From: Escallonia rubra
Lineage: Eukaryota > Streptophyta > Magnoliopsida > Escalloniales > Escalloniaceae
Assembly: GCA_033065855.1 (NCBI GenBank)
Contig: JAVXUO010000253.1
Span: forward strand, 186,001-250,000
Direction: 5' to 3'
DNA length: 64,000 nt
Shown here: in pieces, positions 1 to 11,800 of the stretch
Layout of the letters: every line of letters starts with the position of its first letter
Position numbering within the stretch: the first letter of the stretch is position 1
Position numbers and translations under genes: made by a program
The notes under the pieces: generated by a model
Seen by the model: the letters and a program-made list of their open reading frames with translations, nothing else
What the model was told of the DNA's origin: nothing
The model's database searches: none

Positions 1-948
1 GTGTTTGTAAATATATGAGTACTGATAGCAATGTCTTGTAGGTTAGTCTTTCTAGTAAAAGAAAGAATGAGAGTGATTCGAAGACAAATTACCTTAGATG
101 AACTGTGGAAATTGACGAGGCTCCTAATATTTTCTTGCTTGACAACTTAATATTGGGAACAGAGTGCCTAATAGATGGAAACCAAGTGCGTACAATGCTT
201 TTATTGTTGCGATAAGTGATCAATGTAACGCGAAAGTTACAAAAGAGAATATTTTTAGTCATCTAAAAACATGGGACAAGCATTATGAGGTAGTATCTAA
301 GTTGTTGACCCAAAGTGGCTTTTCGTGGGTTGTTATTTCAATACGATTAGCTTTTATAGTGAAGTTGTTTGGAACGTGTATGTCAAGGTAAAAAGTATTT
401 TAATCTCTCTTAAATTTTAACTAATTGGAATGTTACTTATATAGTCCCTTTACTTTTTGTAGGATCATCCTGATGCAAAGCTGTATAAAAGAATGGTAAT
501 TGAGAATTGAGAAGATTTATCAGCTATATGTGGACAAGATTGAGCAACAGAGCTGAGACTAACGTGGGAGGTTACAATTGAGCTAGCATCTAATTCCAAT
601 GTAGAGGAGGATAGTGAAGATCTTAATAACACAAATCCTCTAAAGGCAACATCCACAACTAAGTTCCAACCAGTGAGAAAGAGAAGTCGTACCAGTGATG
701 CACTTGCTACAACTGTTACTTCAATTGCTAGTGCTATTGACAAGGTACGTGCATCAGAGGCTACAATTGCAAGTGCTGATTTCATTTATGAAAAGTTAGC
801 AAAGGTGCCAGATTTGGATCAACTTGAGTTGCTCAAAGTTTATGACGTGCTGATTGGCAATGCAAGGAAGTTTGAGTCATTCATGTCATTTTCATTTCAC
901 TTGAGAAAGCCATGGTTAATGATGCAAATAAGCACTGATAAGACTTAA
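1..948 (+). pseudogene. Myb/SANT-like domain gene, broken
   Basis: I recognise this as a relic of the plant Myb/SANT-like DNA-binding family, which is related to the Myb-like partner proteins of PIF/Harbinger transposons. The piece at 164-340 reads NRWKPSAYNAF, then TWDKHYEVV and LLTQSGFSW, which fits the helix-turn-helix part of the domain. A likely intron lies between about 390 and 462, ending TTTTTGTAG. The next exon reads HPDAKLYKRMVIEN and a Ser-Ala-Ile-Cys-Gly run typical of the segment after the domain. Two in-frame TGA codons (near 508 and 539) interrupt it. The C-terminal part (673-948) is Ser/Ala-rich, then acidic and leucine-rich. The 5' end may lie outside the window. It is probably not functional; expression is unknown. 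Confidence 0.62.
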
Positions 949-1580
949 GATACGGAGCCAACAAGAAACTTATGAACTTTGAATTGTTTTCAAGCCTATT
1001 TTTTTAGGAACTATTATCTTATTTACTAGTAGATATCTAACTTGTTAATCACTTGCTACTTTTAAGAGTCACTTAATAAAATTGAGCTAGCATCTAATTC
1101 CAATGTAGAGGAGGATAGTGAAGATCTTAATAACACAAATCCTCTAAAGGCAACATCCACAACTAAGTTCCAACCAGTGAGAAAGAGAAGTCGTACCAGT
1201 GATGCACTTGCTACAACTGTTACTTCAATTGCTAGTGCTATTGACAAGGTACGTGCATCAGAGGCTACAATTGCAAGTGCTGATTTCATTTATGAAAAGT
1301 TAGCAAAGGTGCCAGATTTGGATCAACTTGAGTTGCTCAAAGTTTATGACGTGCTGATTGGCAATGCAAGGAAGTTTGAGTCATTCATGTCATTTTCATT
1401 TCACTTGAGAAAGCCATGGTTAATGATGCAAATAAGCACTGATAAGACTTAAGATACGGAGCCAACAAGAAACTTATGAACTTTGAATTGTTTTCAAGCC
1501 TATTTTTTTAGGAACTATTATCTTATTTACTAGTAGATATCTAACTTGTTAATCACTTGCTACTTTTAAGAGTCACTTAA
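576..1580. repeat. Tandem duplication of 501 bp, copies apparently identical
   Basis: Bases 576-1076 recur at 1080-1580 with an offset of 504 and only three bases between the copies. I saw no mismatch when reading the two copies, and the 91-residue reading frame is the same in both. The unit starts inside the Myb/SANT-like relic and runs past its stop codon. It is either a very recent duplication or an assembly artefact. Confidence 0.93.
1080..1452 (+). pseudogene. Second copy of the Myb/SANT-like 3' end
   Basis: This is the duplicated C-terminal fragment. It repeats the 91-codon open frame of 673-948 at 1177-1452 but lacks the DNA-binding domain and any promoter of its own. It is not expected to make a working protein. 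Confidence 0.75.
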
Positions 1581-2120
1581 ATCTAAGCACATTTCTATCT
1601 TTGAGAACATTTTCTTGTTGCCAAGTACTAGCACAACATTACAGTTCTAATATGTAACTTTTTAGATTGCAAATTCAAGTTTTCTTATGGATTAGTTGTA
1701 TTTTTTTATTCTGTACTTAAGTCATCGTATGTGTATTTTCTTTTCTTTTTCTTTTTTTTTTCTCTGGGGTGGGGCGAGGAAGGGCGGGTGGGGGAGTGTT
1801 GTTGGGTATGATTTGATAAGACAAATATGAAACTCCCGTTTTACATATTTACCTCTTGTTTTTTTACATTAGTAATTTCAATTCTTTATCTAATTTTATG
1901 TTCACTTCCATGTGACTTGTTTGACCCTTTGATTCCTGACTTTCCGCACCTGATGTGTTCACCTCCCAGTGACCTGATGATGACCCATTAATTTTTAAGA
2001 CCTGTTAGGCAGATCCTATTTTGTGCGGCAATTTGATATTTTTGTCACCACGTCGGTGATAATATGAGAAGCCTTATAACTTTATTTCTTACCTTATCCA
2101 AGAGTTAAACGGGGTAAGTC
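1581..2120. other. Gap with no recognised gene
   Basis: AT-rich sequence with a pyrimidine run near 1740-1765 followed by a G-rich run near 1766-1800. I see no coding similarity or terminal repeats. Confidence 0.6.
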
Positions 2121-2123
2121 TAA

Positions 2124-2538
2124 GAGGCCGTTTGGGATTGATTCTCAAAAGTGAATTAAAATTAAATCAAAATCAGTTTCTAAAATCAGCTTTAATCCAT
2201 TTGAAGTATAACAGATTAAAAGTTGTTGAAAGTGTTTGGATAAAAAGAGATTAAAGTAGATTTAGTGCGGTAAAATTACCATATAATGTAAACAAATTGA
2301 AAGAGAGCATTTAATGCCTTTTATATGTGAGGATATTTTGGTAATTTCCTTGGTCAAACCTGATTCTCCGAAACTGATTAAATCTTAATCCTAGAAAACG
2401 AGGATTATGGATTTAATCAGTTTTGAGCACATTTGAGCAGCTTTAATCAGTTCACTTTTTTTTGCCAAACACTTCAAACTTGATTTAATCTGAATTTAAT
2501 CAGGTTTGACCATTCTAGAAGCAATCACAAACACCCTC
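2124..2538. mobile_element. Tourist-like MITE (PIF/Harbinger type), copy 1
   Basis: A 415-bp element with imperfect terminal inverted repeats: the left end begins GAGGCCGTTTGGGATTG, and the right end read in reverse begins GAGGGTGTTTGTGATTG. It is flanked by TAA on both sides (2121-2123 and 2539-2541), the 3-bp target duplication of PIF/Harbinger elements. The inside is AT-rich and non-coding. A second copy in inverted orientation lies at 53854-54644. Confidence 0.85.
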
Positions 2539-2541
2539 TAA

Positions 2542-3732
2542 AAGACAAGGTTATTATGGTATTTGTTGGGCGTGCTTCCGTCGCAACAAAAGAAGGTTAA
2601 CGTCAAAGAATAACACCCTGTTCTTCATAGTCCTCCTGATGTAACCTTCGGTAATTTTAATTCTAGAAATGTCGTTGCCTTTTGTTGCATAAATTGCCCA
2701 CCAATTGTTAGATATTGTGACCACGAGAAAGATGAAGAATTTGACAATAAAAGCAGCTCAGAGGTTTCACCGTTTTTGTCAATTTGGGTTTCGTTAGCGT
2801 CGTGCATGAGAGAGCGCAATGGTGCGTGGTAGCCTTCATACTTGTAAGGTTGGAAACCCATCTTCGTGGTGGAACTCAAGACAAAAAGGATTTAGGTTTT
2901 TAGTCACTGTTATATTAGGTGACTGCCAAGTAACCGAGCTACAATACCCATTTAAGTACGGGCTGGTTTGAGTGGGTTTTCGTCACGATTGCACCCCTAA
3001 TTTTGGTTAAACAGATTTTAAGTAGGTGAGGCCAAATGGAAATAAGGAGTCAGGATGATTAAATTCAACCATCTGATTAGGTATGCGTCGACTGTTCCAA
3101 GATTTCTTCAAATAGTGGAAGACGCATATAAAATGTTTTCCCAACTGACATTTCATTAGAGCAATGGGATATTTGAAGAATATAAGGTACCAGTCCAAGA
3201 ATGCACCTCAATTATCTACCTCCCTCCTACTTGACTCTCTCTCTCTCTCTGACTTGACTTGTATTCACCTCCCCACTGCCATTGCTTCTCTTACATCTCC
3301 ATTTCAGCATCTCAATTACAGTTTCCGTCTCAAAAGACAAATAGTGACCTCCCAATGTGAAAATTTGTTTTCTTTCCATACATAGATGAGCACTTCCCGC
3401 AAAATCATCCATAATTTGTTCCCACCCAGTCAATGAAATTTCCCATCCCAAGTCAAACAAACAAAGTTTGCTCTACTACCAGCCACCGCAATTATTATTA
3501 ACAAATCTTCCCCCTTAGATACAAAGGAGATACCACAATTTCCATCGCAGACACCAAAAGATCGACTCGCATTTATCACATCCTCACCTACCACATCCTC
3601 ATCCATCAAATCCTCTGCACTGGCTTCTTAGTTTGTCAGTCCAAAACTTAGAAGATGATGAACTATTGTACTCACAAGGAGGTTCTCCCTCGACTTTCGG
3701 CATACCACCATATTGATGAGATGTCCATTAGT
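2542..3732. other. Gap downstream of the protease gene
   Basis: No recognised gene or element. It holds a short CT run near 3235-3252. The part next to 3790 should include the 3' untranslated region of the minus-strand ubiquitin protease gene. Confidence 0.5.
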
Positions 3733-3738
3733 TTTATT
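3733..3738 (-). terminator. Candidate polyadenylation signal AATAAA
   Basis: On the minus strand AATAAA lies about 50 bases after the TGA of the ubiquitin protease gene. Plant poly(A) signals are loose, so this is only a plausible site. Confidence 0.3.
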
Positions 3739-3790
3739 GCGATCGCATGCAGAAGCTATTTCACTAAGTTCTCCTGAGACACATGCATCT

Positions 3791-5603
3791 TCACTTATTG
3801 TACTTGTTCCGTGGGCGCTTCCGAAGAAAACCACGAGCAAAAATTGGCTTCAGCTTCGCTCCAGAAGATTCTTTTCCATCCAATCTTCCCACAGCATCAT
3901 CTTCCTCAGAAGACGGCAAGCTATTTCCAGACTCAACCTTTTCTAACTTCCCTCTGTAAGTAGCAGTATTCATCTCATCTAGGACTTCACCTGACCATAA
4001 AGTACCAACAGAAACATCATCGCACGTTTCAGTCTTCTCACATGGAAGATTATGAGTGGCAGAACCCTCAATTAGAGAATCTGCTGAAACAGACTGCCGG
4101 AGATTCCTAAAAACCCCAGGAGGAGAAAATGGCTTTGAGTTTGCTCCAGAAGATAAAGAAACATCTTGGTACTTTTCACTCTTCTTCTGAGCGGAGCCCT
4201 GAATTAAAGGATCTGTCAAAACACACTGCGGGAGTTTCTCAAGAGAAGCAGGACTAAACAGTGGTATAGCTGCTGAAGAACTTTTTCCCTGATATATTCC
4301 CGCTGCATTTTCAGTAATACTAGATAGTGGAAAACTCTCTCCATACACAACTGTTTCTAGCTTACCACTTGAGATCTTGAGATGAGTTTCGTCCAGGACT
4401 TCACCTGGCCATGAAGTACCAACAGAAAGATGACGGCGCATTTCATTATTTTCAGAGATAAAATTTTGAGTGCGCGAAGTGTCCTCACAAGAAGAATCTC
4501 TTAAAGTGCACTGTGGGCCCTCCGTAAGAAAAGGAAAAAGTGGTCTTAACTTTGCTCCAGAAGGATTGCTTCCGTACAATTTCTTTGCTGCATCTTCAAT
4601 ACCAGTAGAAGATGGCAAGCTCTGTCCAGACACGACACTTTCTTGCTTACCTCTGGAATTAAAAGGATAGCTTCCCTCTAGGACTTCACCTGACCATAAA
4701 GTACCAACAGAAACATCACAGCACTCTTCAGTCTTCTCCCAGACATGATTCTGAGTGGGAGTGGAGCTCTCAATAAAGGAATCCCTTAATTCATATTGAG
4801 GGGTAAGTGGTCTCAATCCAGAAGAACTGCTTCCATCCAATTTCCTGGCAGCACCTTCAATACCAGACTCTGCATTTTCTCGCTTACTACTGCAATCAAC
4901 AGGATTTGCTTCATCTGTCCATTCACCTGACCTTAAAGTAGTTATTAAATCATCACATCCTGTTTCCCTGCTCTCACATAAGTGATTCTGAGTGGGCACA
5001 GCGCCTTCATCTAAAGGATCCATTATAAGACCCTGTCCGGAACCAGCTCGGTTTTCAGCGTAAGAAACTGGGGCGGGTTGCTCGTGTTTCAAGGTATAAG
5101 CTTCAGCAGAATATGTATCTGTCAAAGTAGTAACCCCAGGCCCAGAGACCAGCTCATGAGCTTGTTCAATAACCAAAACACTATCTTTAACTTCGTTGCA
5201 AGATCCGCTGCTATGAACTTCAACATCCTTTGGTGATAAACTAGCCCCAGAGTCTACCATATCTTGATATTCAACAAACGAAACACCTTTGACATCAATG
5301 CATCTTCCATTGACATTAACCTTGATATGCTTGGAAGTTGGCCCCGAGTGTACCTCATCTTGATCTTCTCCTATGGAAGAGAACTCTCCTTCACAGTTAA
5401 AAGCCTGGACAGCTGCATCTTCAGTCACGGAAGACAACTCTTCTTCACAGCTAGAAACCTTTGATTCTGAACTTCCATCAGAGAGCAAGGAACCAGCAGG
5501 TTCTTTTGGACAAGTCGTCACTTCTGGAGCCATTTCGACTACTCCTCGCTCCTCTTTCGTTAACGGTTCAATGCGATTTAAGCATGATGGTCGGGCACAA
5601 ACC
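3791..5603 (-). CDS. UBP exon 11: long repeat-containing C-terminal tail
   Basis: Begins at a CATTGCAG acceptor; the first base completes Arg460, followed by [13 protein letters not shown]. This single exon encodes 604 residues rich in Ser, Glu, Gly, Thr and Asp with no enzyme domain I recognise. From about residue 640 it is built from degenerate repeats (see separate entry), and it ends in a basic stretch [10 protein letters not shown]. It could pass for an intronless gene starting at an ATG at 5620, but that ATG lies in the intron before the acceptor and the frame joins exon 10 exactly. The tail is probably disordered and may bind partners; this is inference. Confidence 0.85.
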
Positions 5604-8600
5604 CTGCAATGAACAGACAAACATGATCATTTGAGTATTGACAACCTTAAGACAGTCACATATATGTTACACGCGAGAAGACAAAATCTACATATTTTGT
5701 TAAACTAGAAAACTAAGGGCTCAAATTCCTATAGTCTTCAAATAATTTAGCATCAGAAGTGGCAGAGCCGGGAAACTTGGATAACGCGGGCATTCAAAAA
5801 CAGATAAAGATGAAGTTCACAATGGTGCTACGAGAAATTAAAAGAAAAACACACATTCTACTTTTTGTACATGCACTCTACTTTAGACATTAAAATTTAT
5901 ATAGTGTCCCAAAACGGAATAGACATTCTACTTCAGATCTATAGAGACAAAAAGTGAAAACAATTGAAGTGTTAGAATTCTTTTATGGTATTTGGCAGGA
6001 GTAATTATATATATTGGAAAAGAATGGCATAAAAAAGGATCTAAAAAAATATAATAGTAGTAACACAAAAAAGGTTCAGAAAGGGGCACCAAATTAACAA
6101 AACAATAAATGTGTGTCATAATACCGAATATAATTTTTGCCAAAGGGTAGGGGTGAACACATGCTCGCTGTGCTCCTCCCTTCCCTCCGCCATGCATCAT
6201 GTTTGCAACCTAAATGCCGGCACACTATACAACTTCAACATAAAAGTATGCAAGATCATATAGAGTTTGAAATTGGAAAGGTGTCACAAGGGCATTTACA
6301 TCAAATTCAGCAAATACTCGAAGGACAATGATATAGTTCTTACCATTTTATCCCACACTTTCACTCGCACTTGACATGGCATAGATGTCAACACCGCATG
6401 TCATCATTGAGAAGTTAACTAATCTTCTCTCTTCTTTTAATGGTTTAGCAAAATTCACTCAAACACTGCGTAACACCCCACCCCCCCCACACCCCCCCCC
6501 CCCACACCCCAAACCCACCCACCCACCCACACACACACAAACACCCCGACCACCACCACATCCCGACCGTTTCAGGCCTTGATGCCATGCCAACACCAAC
6601 GATAGGGGCTCCCCCCCAGTTCGCTCACTCTTCTCTGCTCTGGCTCACCCCGTGTGACCTAGATCTCGTCATAGCAAGCTAAACCCTAGATTCTTGTTTT
6701 TCTGACAAATAGGTAGCAGATTTGGTCAAGAAGCTTGGGTTTTCATGGATTAAGATCCAACTGCATTTCCAGCGGCAGTTCTGAGTGGAGGTCGGTGGTT
6801 GCTTAGATGTATGGTGGTCGTTTTTGTAATTTCAATTAAGGTAGATGAAGATTGCACTTAGGCGGTAGCAAGGGTGATGGGATGGTAGTGGCATCTGGTG
6901 GTGGTGGGTTGAGGCCTTGGACATTGGTGGTTGGCGGTGTAATCAGAAAGAGAGAAGCTGACAAGAATGGGTGGGGTAATGAGAGAGAAAAGGGTTTAAT
7001 TCAGGTGGGTCCTGATGATGACATGGCTGCCATGTTAGGTGGGAGTCAATGTGGGATAAAATGACGGGAACTATACCATTGCGACTAACCACAAGCATAT
7101 GTCAAGGTGATGCAAAAGTTTGCTAATGATTAAAGCTTTACAACGCAGTCATTAAGCTCGTGCCAAAACTTGGACCAGCTTCCTTTAGCCAACAATGTTC
7201 TGGACTTAGTTGCAAGAAGGAGAGGCGGGGACAGGAGCGGGAAGAGGGGCAGGGGAGCGTAAGCGCCTGGAAGAATCTAAAATTCGGAGCGGCTTGAATA
7301 AATAAATGGAAAAATAGTATTACCTCTTGTAAAAATATATCTTACACTAAATTATGGTGTACTCACTTTTTTCCTTGAAAACACCATAAGCGACAGTGAA
7401 TGGTTACTTTGTACTCGTCATGTCTACCAGCTACTTGGCTTCGAAAATAACAAAGATAAAAGTAGTTCCGCTGCTGCTGTTCACTTCTCGAGACATTTCT
7501 AGGCGGCACATCTCCTAATTAATAGGGTTAGAAATGGGGCCAAAAATGTTTGGGGGAGGGAGGGAGAGAGAGAGAGAGCACTGATCACAAGCTCTGATCT
7601 CTCGATGAGGGTAGTCAGCAATGGATAAGGATGCTTTAAGGATTGAAGGAAGGGAGAAACAAGGACTTGGGTCGAAAAGGGCTTGATTTTCAGGTACTCT
7701 CTCACTTGTTTCATGCATCTCTGTCCAACTGACGGGATCGAGTTCCCATGTTAGCTTGGGACGGGATCCTGTGGAGCTCCTAAGTTGGGATCGCAATAGC
7801 GAGTTTTGAGAAAGAAGCGTCACCATATGAGGAGTTTCCTCTCACTAAGGTCTGGAGAGTGAAGTTATTCGCAATGACCACTACATCAGCATTCAACTTT
7901 TTACATAGCAACAAAACCACATTAACATATGTTGCAACCTTCGTTTTATCCATTCACAAAACTAAGCCTTTTGTGGAATTACTGGACCCCCCTTGATGGA
8001 AACCTACCACAACTTTTAGATGCATAAAATTGGATGTACAATATAGTAAGAGCATGACTGTCATCATGCTTGCCGCTGGTCTTCCACTCAAAGTAATATG
8101 AAAGGGAAGAGCTGACCTGCTGTACAAGAGCATATATGCTCCCTGCGAAAGCACCTCGTCCAATTCAACAGTGGCAACCTGAAAAAATTTGTTGCTCATA
8201 TATCAAAAAATTGAGACATACAAATACTCATAGGTTTCTGGGTCATCTCACTACGGATTTTTTCGTATTAGTGCTGGTCTGATTCAAGAGATGGGGATGT
8301 ATGCAATGTAGGGGATGGCACCAATTAAAGAAAAGCCAAGTGAACATGCCTTGAGATGATTTGGTCGTAACCCCATATATGCCTTCAGATCCCCAAATGA
8401 TTAAAAGTGATTTATACCAGGTTGATGGGGTAAGACGAGGCAACAAGCAGTAAGAAAATACTTGATTTAGGAAATCATCAGAGAACATGTGCTTGGGTAG
8501 GGGAGAATGGAAGAAAAGAGTTTGGGAGAAGGCTTAACATGAAGACATGACGATGATGAAGACTGGTCGAATGCAGGGGTTAATTGCAAAAAATCATTAA

Positions 8601-8815
8601 TGCTCATGTTTATTATCAAATTAGCACACTTTTCAAGAGAAGACTTATCGAAGAGGAAAATTTATCATATAAGTGATGAAGTCAGAATATACTCCCAGAA
8701 ATTTGGAACGCATAAAGGAAGTTATAGACAACAAAAGTGAGCATGTATGCATTGGCATTCATTACTGATTTCCTAAGGCAGGCGAGGATGGATGGTTCTG
8801 TGCGTGCGTGCGTGC

Positions 8816-8854
<39 letters not shown>

Positions 8855-11800
8855 CTATTATTACCTTGCAGTCATCGATCCTGCACCAGTTTCCACAGAA
8901 GTCCTTTGTATAGCAAATGTAATGGCCAAAAAATGATGCATTCAGCATGTCCACATGGACGACGACAGCATATAACTTGTAAAAATCAGTACCATTTCCT
9001 GTTTCGCTCATGTAAGGACTAAGATCTAAAGTCTCAGGAAAAGTCACCCTCTTATTTAGTTTTCCGAATCTCCCACTCTGCACGCATATAGTAGCATATA
9101 TATCAGAACTAACAGAAAAAACAATAGAACAGCTGTTGTTTCGGCAAGAGAAAAGTGAAGATAGTTTTTTCCAGCAATCATGGCCAGGATTGGTGTCTGA
9201 TTCCTTTTTTTTTTTGGGTTTCTGATGCTTACTACCATGGTCAGGCAATCTAATTGGATTAGAGGACAGCCAAAAGATGCTTTGAACTGGATTTCATTGG
9301 TAAAATTGGCAAGAAACTAATGTCATGATGTCATCAAATGCACAAAGCTTGAAGATGGTTGTACTCGGCCAGTCAGGCTCTGTTCCGCTCAAAGATGTAG
9401 GCGATTGGCAACCGGAAAATCTTTAGCATTCAAATTCAGACTCATATATGGATGGTGTCGAAGACTTCCAACGCGAATTGGAGCAAGCTAAACGTGAGAA
9501 TGGTGATTTAAAACTAGCTATGAGGCTCCTCGAGGGAAAACTTCAGGAATTGATAGCAAGCAGCCTTGGCCATGCACGGCCGCTTGAGGAGGATGGCGGT
9601 GTCTCTGTTCAGGGGTGTACCACAAGTCCGCTTAACACGACAGATGAGGTGCGTCATGAGGTAAAGCCTATGAAGCATGGGTGCTTTGAAATAAGTGAAG
9701 CACCGGGGTTGGGTTCGCGTTGGGTGCGGGTGCGAGGTCAGCTGCTCCAAAATGGGTGAAGCACCGGGGTCGGGTGCCTGTGCCTGTGCCGGTGACGGTC
9801 GGGTGCGCGTCGGGCACTTTTGTTTTATTACTTTTTAATTCCTAAATATCGGGTGTGGATAGGATTAGGTGTAGTTTAAAAAGGCATACTTACGGGGCGG
9901 AAAACATAACTTTCAAGCGAATTTTTTGGGGGTCAAAACATTAATAAGAAACTTATACTAACCCAACTAATGGGCAGATCTTCACATGCTAAGATTGGAG
10001 AAGACAGAGAGAGAGCAGCAGCAGTGGCAGTGGCAGTAGCCACGTGGTGACCACCCGCAACTACCAGCGACCACCGGCGACTCCGACAACCACCTACGAC
10101 CACCGGCGACTCCGACGACCACCCACGACCACCAGCGACGACAAGCCCTCACCTCCAACAGATCTGTGAAGAGGGGAGAGACAGAGAGAGAGAGAGAGAG
10201 AGAGCACTGGCAACGACAGGCCCTCATCTTCTGCAGCATTTCTCGAAAGGTTAAATCTTCTGTCTTCCTCTCTCTTTGCTCTACGCTGTACCTTTTGTCT
10301 TCCTCTCTTAAAAGCTTTCATTCTTCTTGCCTTAGCTCGACGCTGGATGATGTTGGTATGCTATCGGTTACGGAGCTTTCACTTGATGAGCCAGAGTTGA
10401 AGGCCATACTTTTTATGGAAGATGGTGACGCAGGGATAGATGAAGATGAAGAAGTTGTGGCCATGGAATCCTTAGATACTTGATGAAGTATTTTTCTTTC
10501 TATTTGTCATAGTTTGTTTTGATGATGATGTAATCATCGATTGTTTGAACTTTATTACTTTGCTGCTGCCTACTTTTGAAATTATGCTATTTCTACTATG
10601 ATGTATTTGGTGGTGGTTATGATGTATTTGATGGTATTGTACTATTGTAGAATAGTTAAATTAAATTGCACTATAAATCCTTTCACGCACTTTCTTAAGA
10701 TTCAAATTGTTTAGAAATTCAATACAAGTATACATCGCTAGAAAAATATAGATACAAAATCTGCCCAATCCCCACCACACCCGCATCCTAAAATTTTCAA
10801 AAATGCCGTATCTGCCTATCCGCGTATTGGCACCCGTATCATATCTGCCCCCACACCCATGTCCATGTATGATAGGGTAAAGCAGTTTATACGCGCCAGC
10901 AGATATTCCCTAAATCAAACAATCCAAAGGATCTCCACACCTAAATGGCAATTGTGGAAGGAATGCCCTATATCAGGTATTGCCTACACCACACCAACCA
11001 CAGTTAAAAATGACTGGAAAATCGTATGTGAACTCAGTTATGCCTAATCACCTAAGTAGCACGGTAATGGACACCATTCCCAACACCAACACTGACTGGG
11101 ACACTAGACACTGCAATTCAAGGAAAACAATTTTGGGAAAGCGCAGGAGACTGCTGCATTTCATTGTATATATTACTTAGTGGCATGCTTATATAATATT
11201 CAGGCACATTCGGCCCTCATGAAACAGTAAACACCAACTAATAAACCACCATAAAAGCCATACTTTGAATCAAGTTACTGTAGATAATAAGGAAGTGTAA
11301 GATCCCATAAAAACAAGCCAAAAGGAAAACAAAAACGGCTTTATTCTCTTCCATCCACCAAGATCGAATCAACATCAATTGCCACATCACGTTTATTGTT
11401 CTCTGGACCTCTAGCAACAACTTCTTCTGTGCACAACCTCATCAATTAAGGAGTTCATCTTCTATGTTAGATTGCTTTCATCGAGGAGCCCCATCACCCT
11501 CCACTTAGGCAGAAGTCGATTGGAAGAAAAGGTAAGAATACAATCTACCATTGGTGTATGCCTTAGTCTTTCGATTTATGTGACAGCCCTAACTTTCCCT
11601 ACTATTCCATCATAAACCTCATTAAGTTTAAAAATCGCAGTTCTGCCCCATAGGTGTCGGACACTTATGCATTATGTGTCCGACATTGCATAAGTGTCCG
11701 ACACAATGCCTGATAATTGAAAATAAATAAAGAATAGCTGGACACCTCCAAAAGGTGTCCAACATGTTTCCAGAGGAATCCGGTGCCGTTAGACGTTGGA

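Larger units (their letters stand above)
9448..11047 (+). pseudogene. Unrecognised ORF interrupted by a hAT element
   Basis: An ATG at 9448 opens a frame reading [19 protein letters not shown], a likely short coiled coil. A hAT insertion with an 8-bp target duplication cuts it after base 9667. The frame resumes in phase at 10884 ([15 protein letters not shown]) and runs to a stop at 11045-11047. Without the element and one copy of the duplication the frame is about 127 codons. I do not recognise the product. It lies antisense inside intron 8 of the protease gene, so it may be a captured fragment or chance. Confidence 0.4.

Noticed and set aside
3791..5620. A stand-alone intronless gene of 609 codons starting at the ATG at 5620
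   Set aside because: That ATG lies before a good CATTGCAG acceptor, and the frame after it joins exon 10 exactly at Arg460, so it is the last exon of the protease gene.
7499..7826. Two overlapping minus-strand ORFs in intron 10
   Set aside because: No similarity recognised, and part of them is a GA/CT simple repeat; without transcript data there is no support.
8792..9022. ORF starting with repeated Cys-Val and Glu-Arg
   Set aside because: It is a translation of the TG/GA microsatellite running antisense over exon 9.
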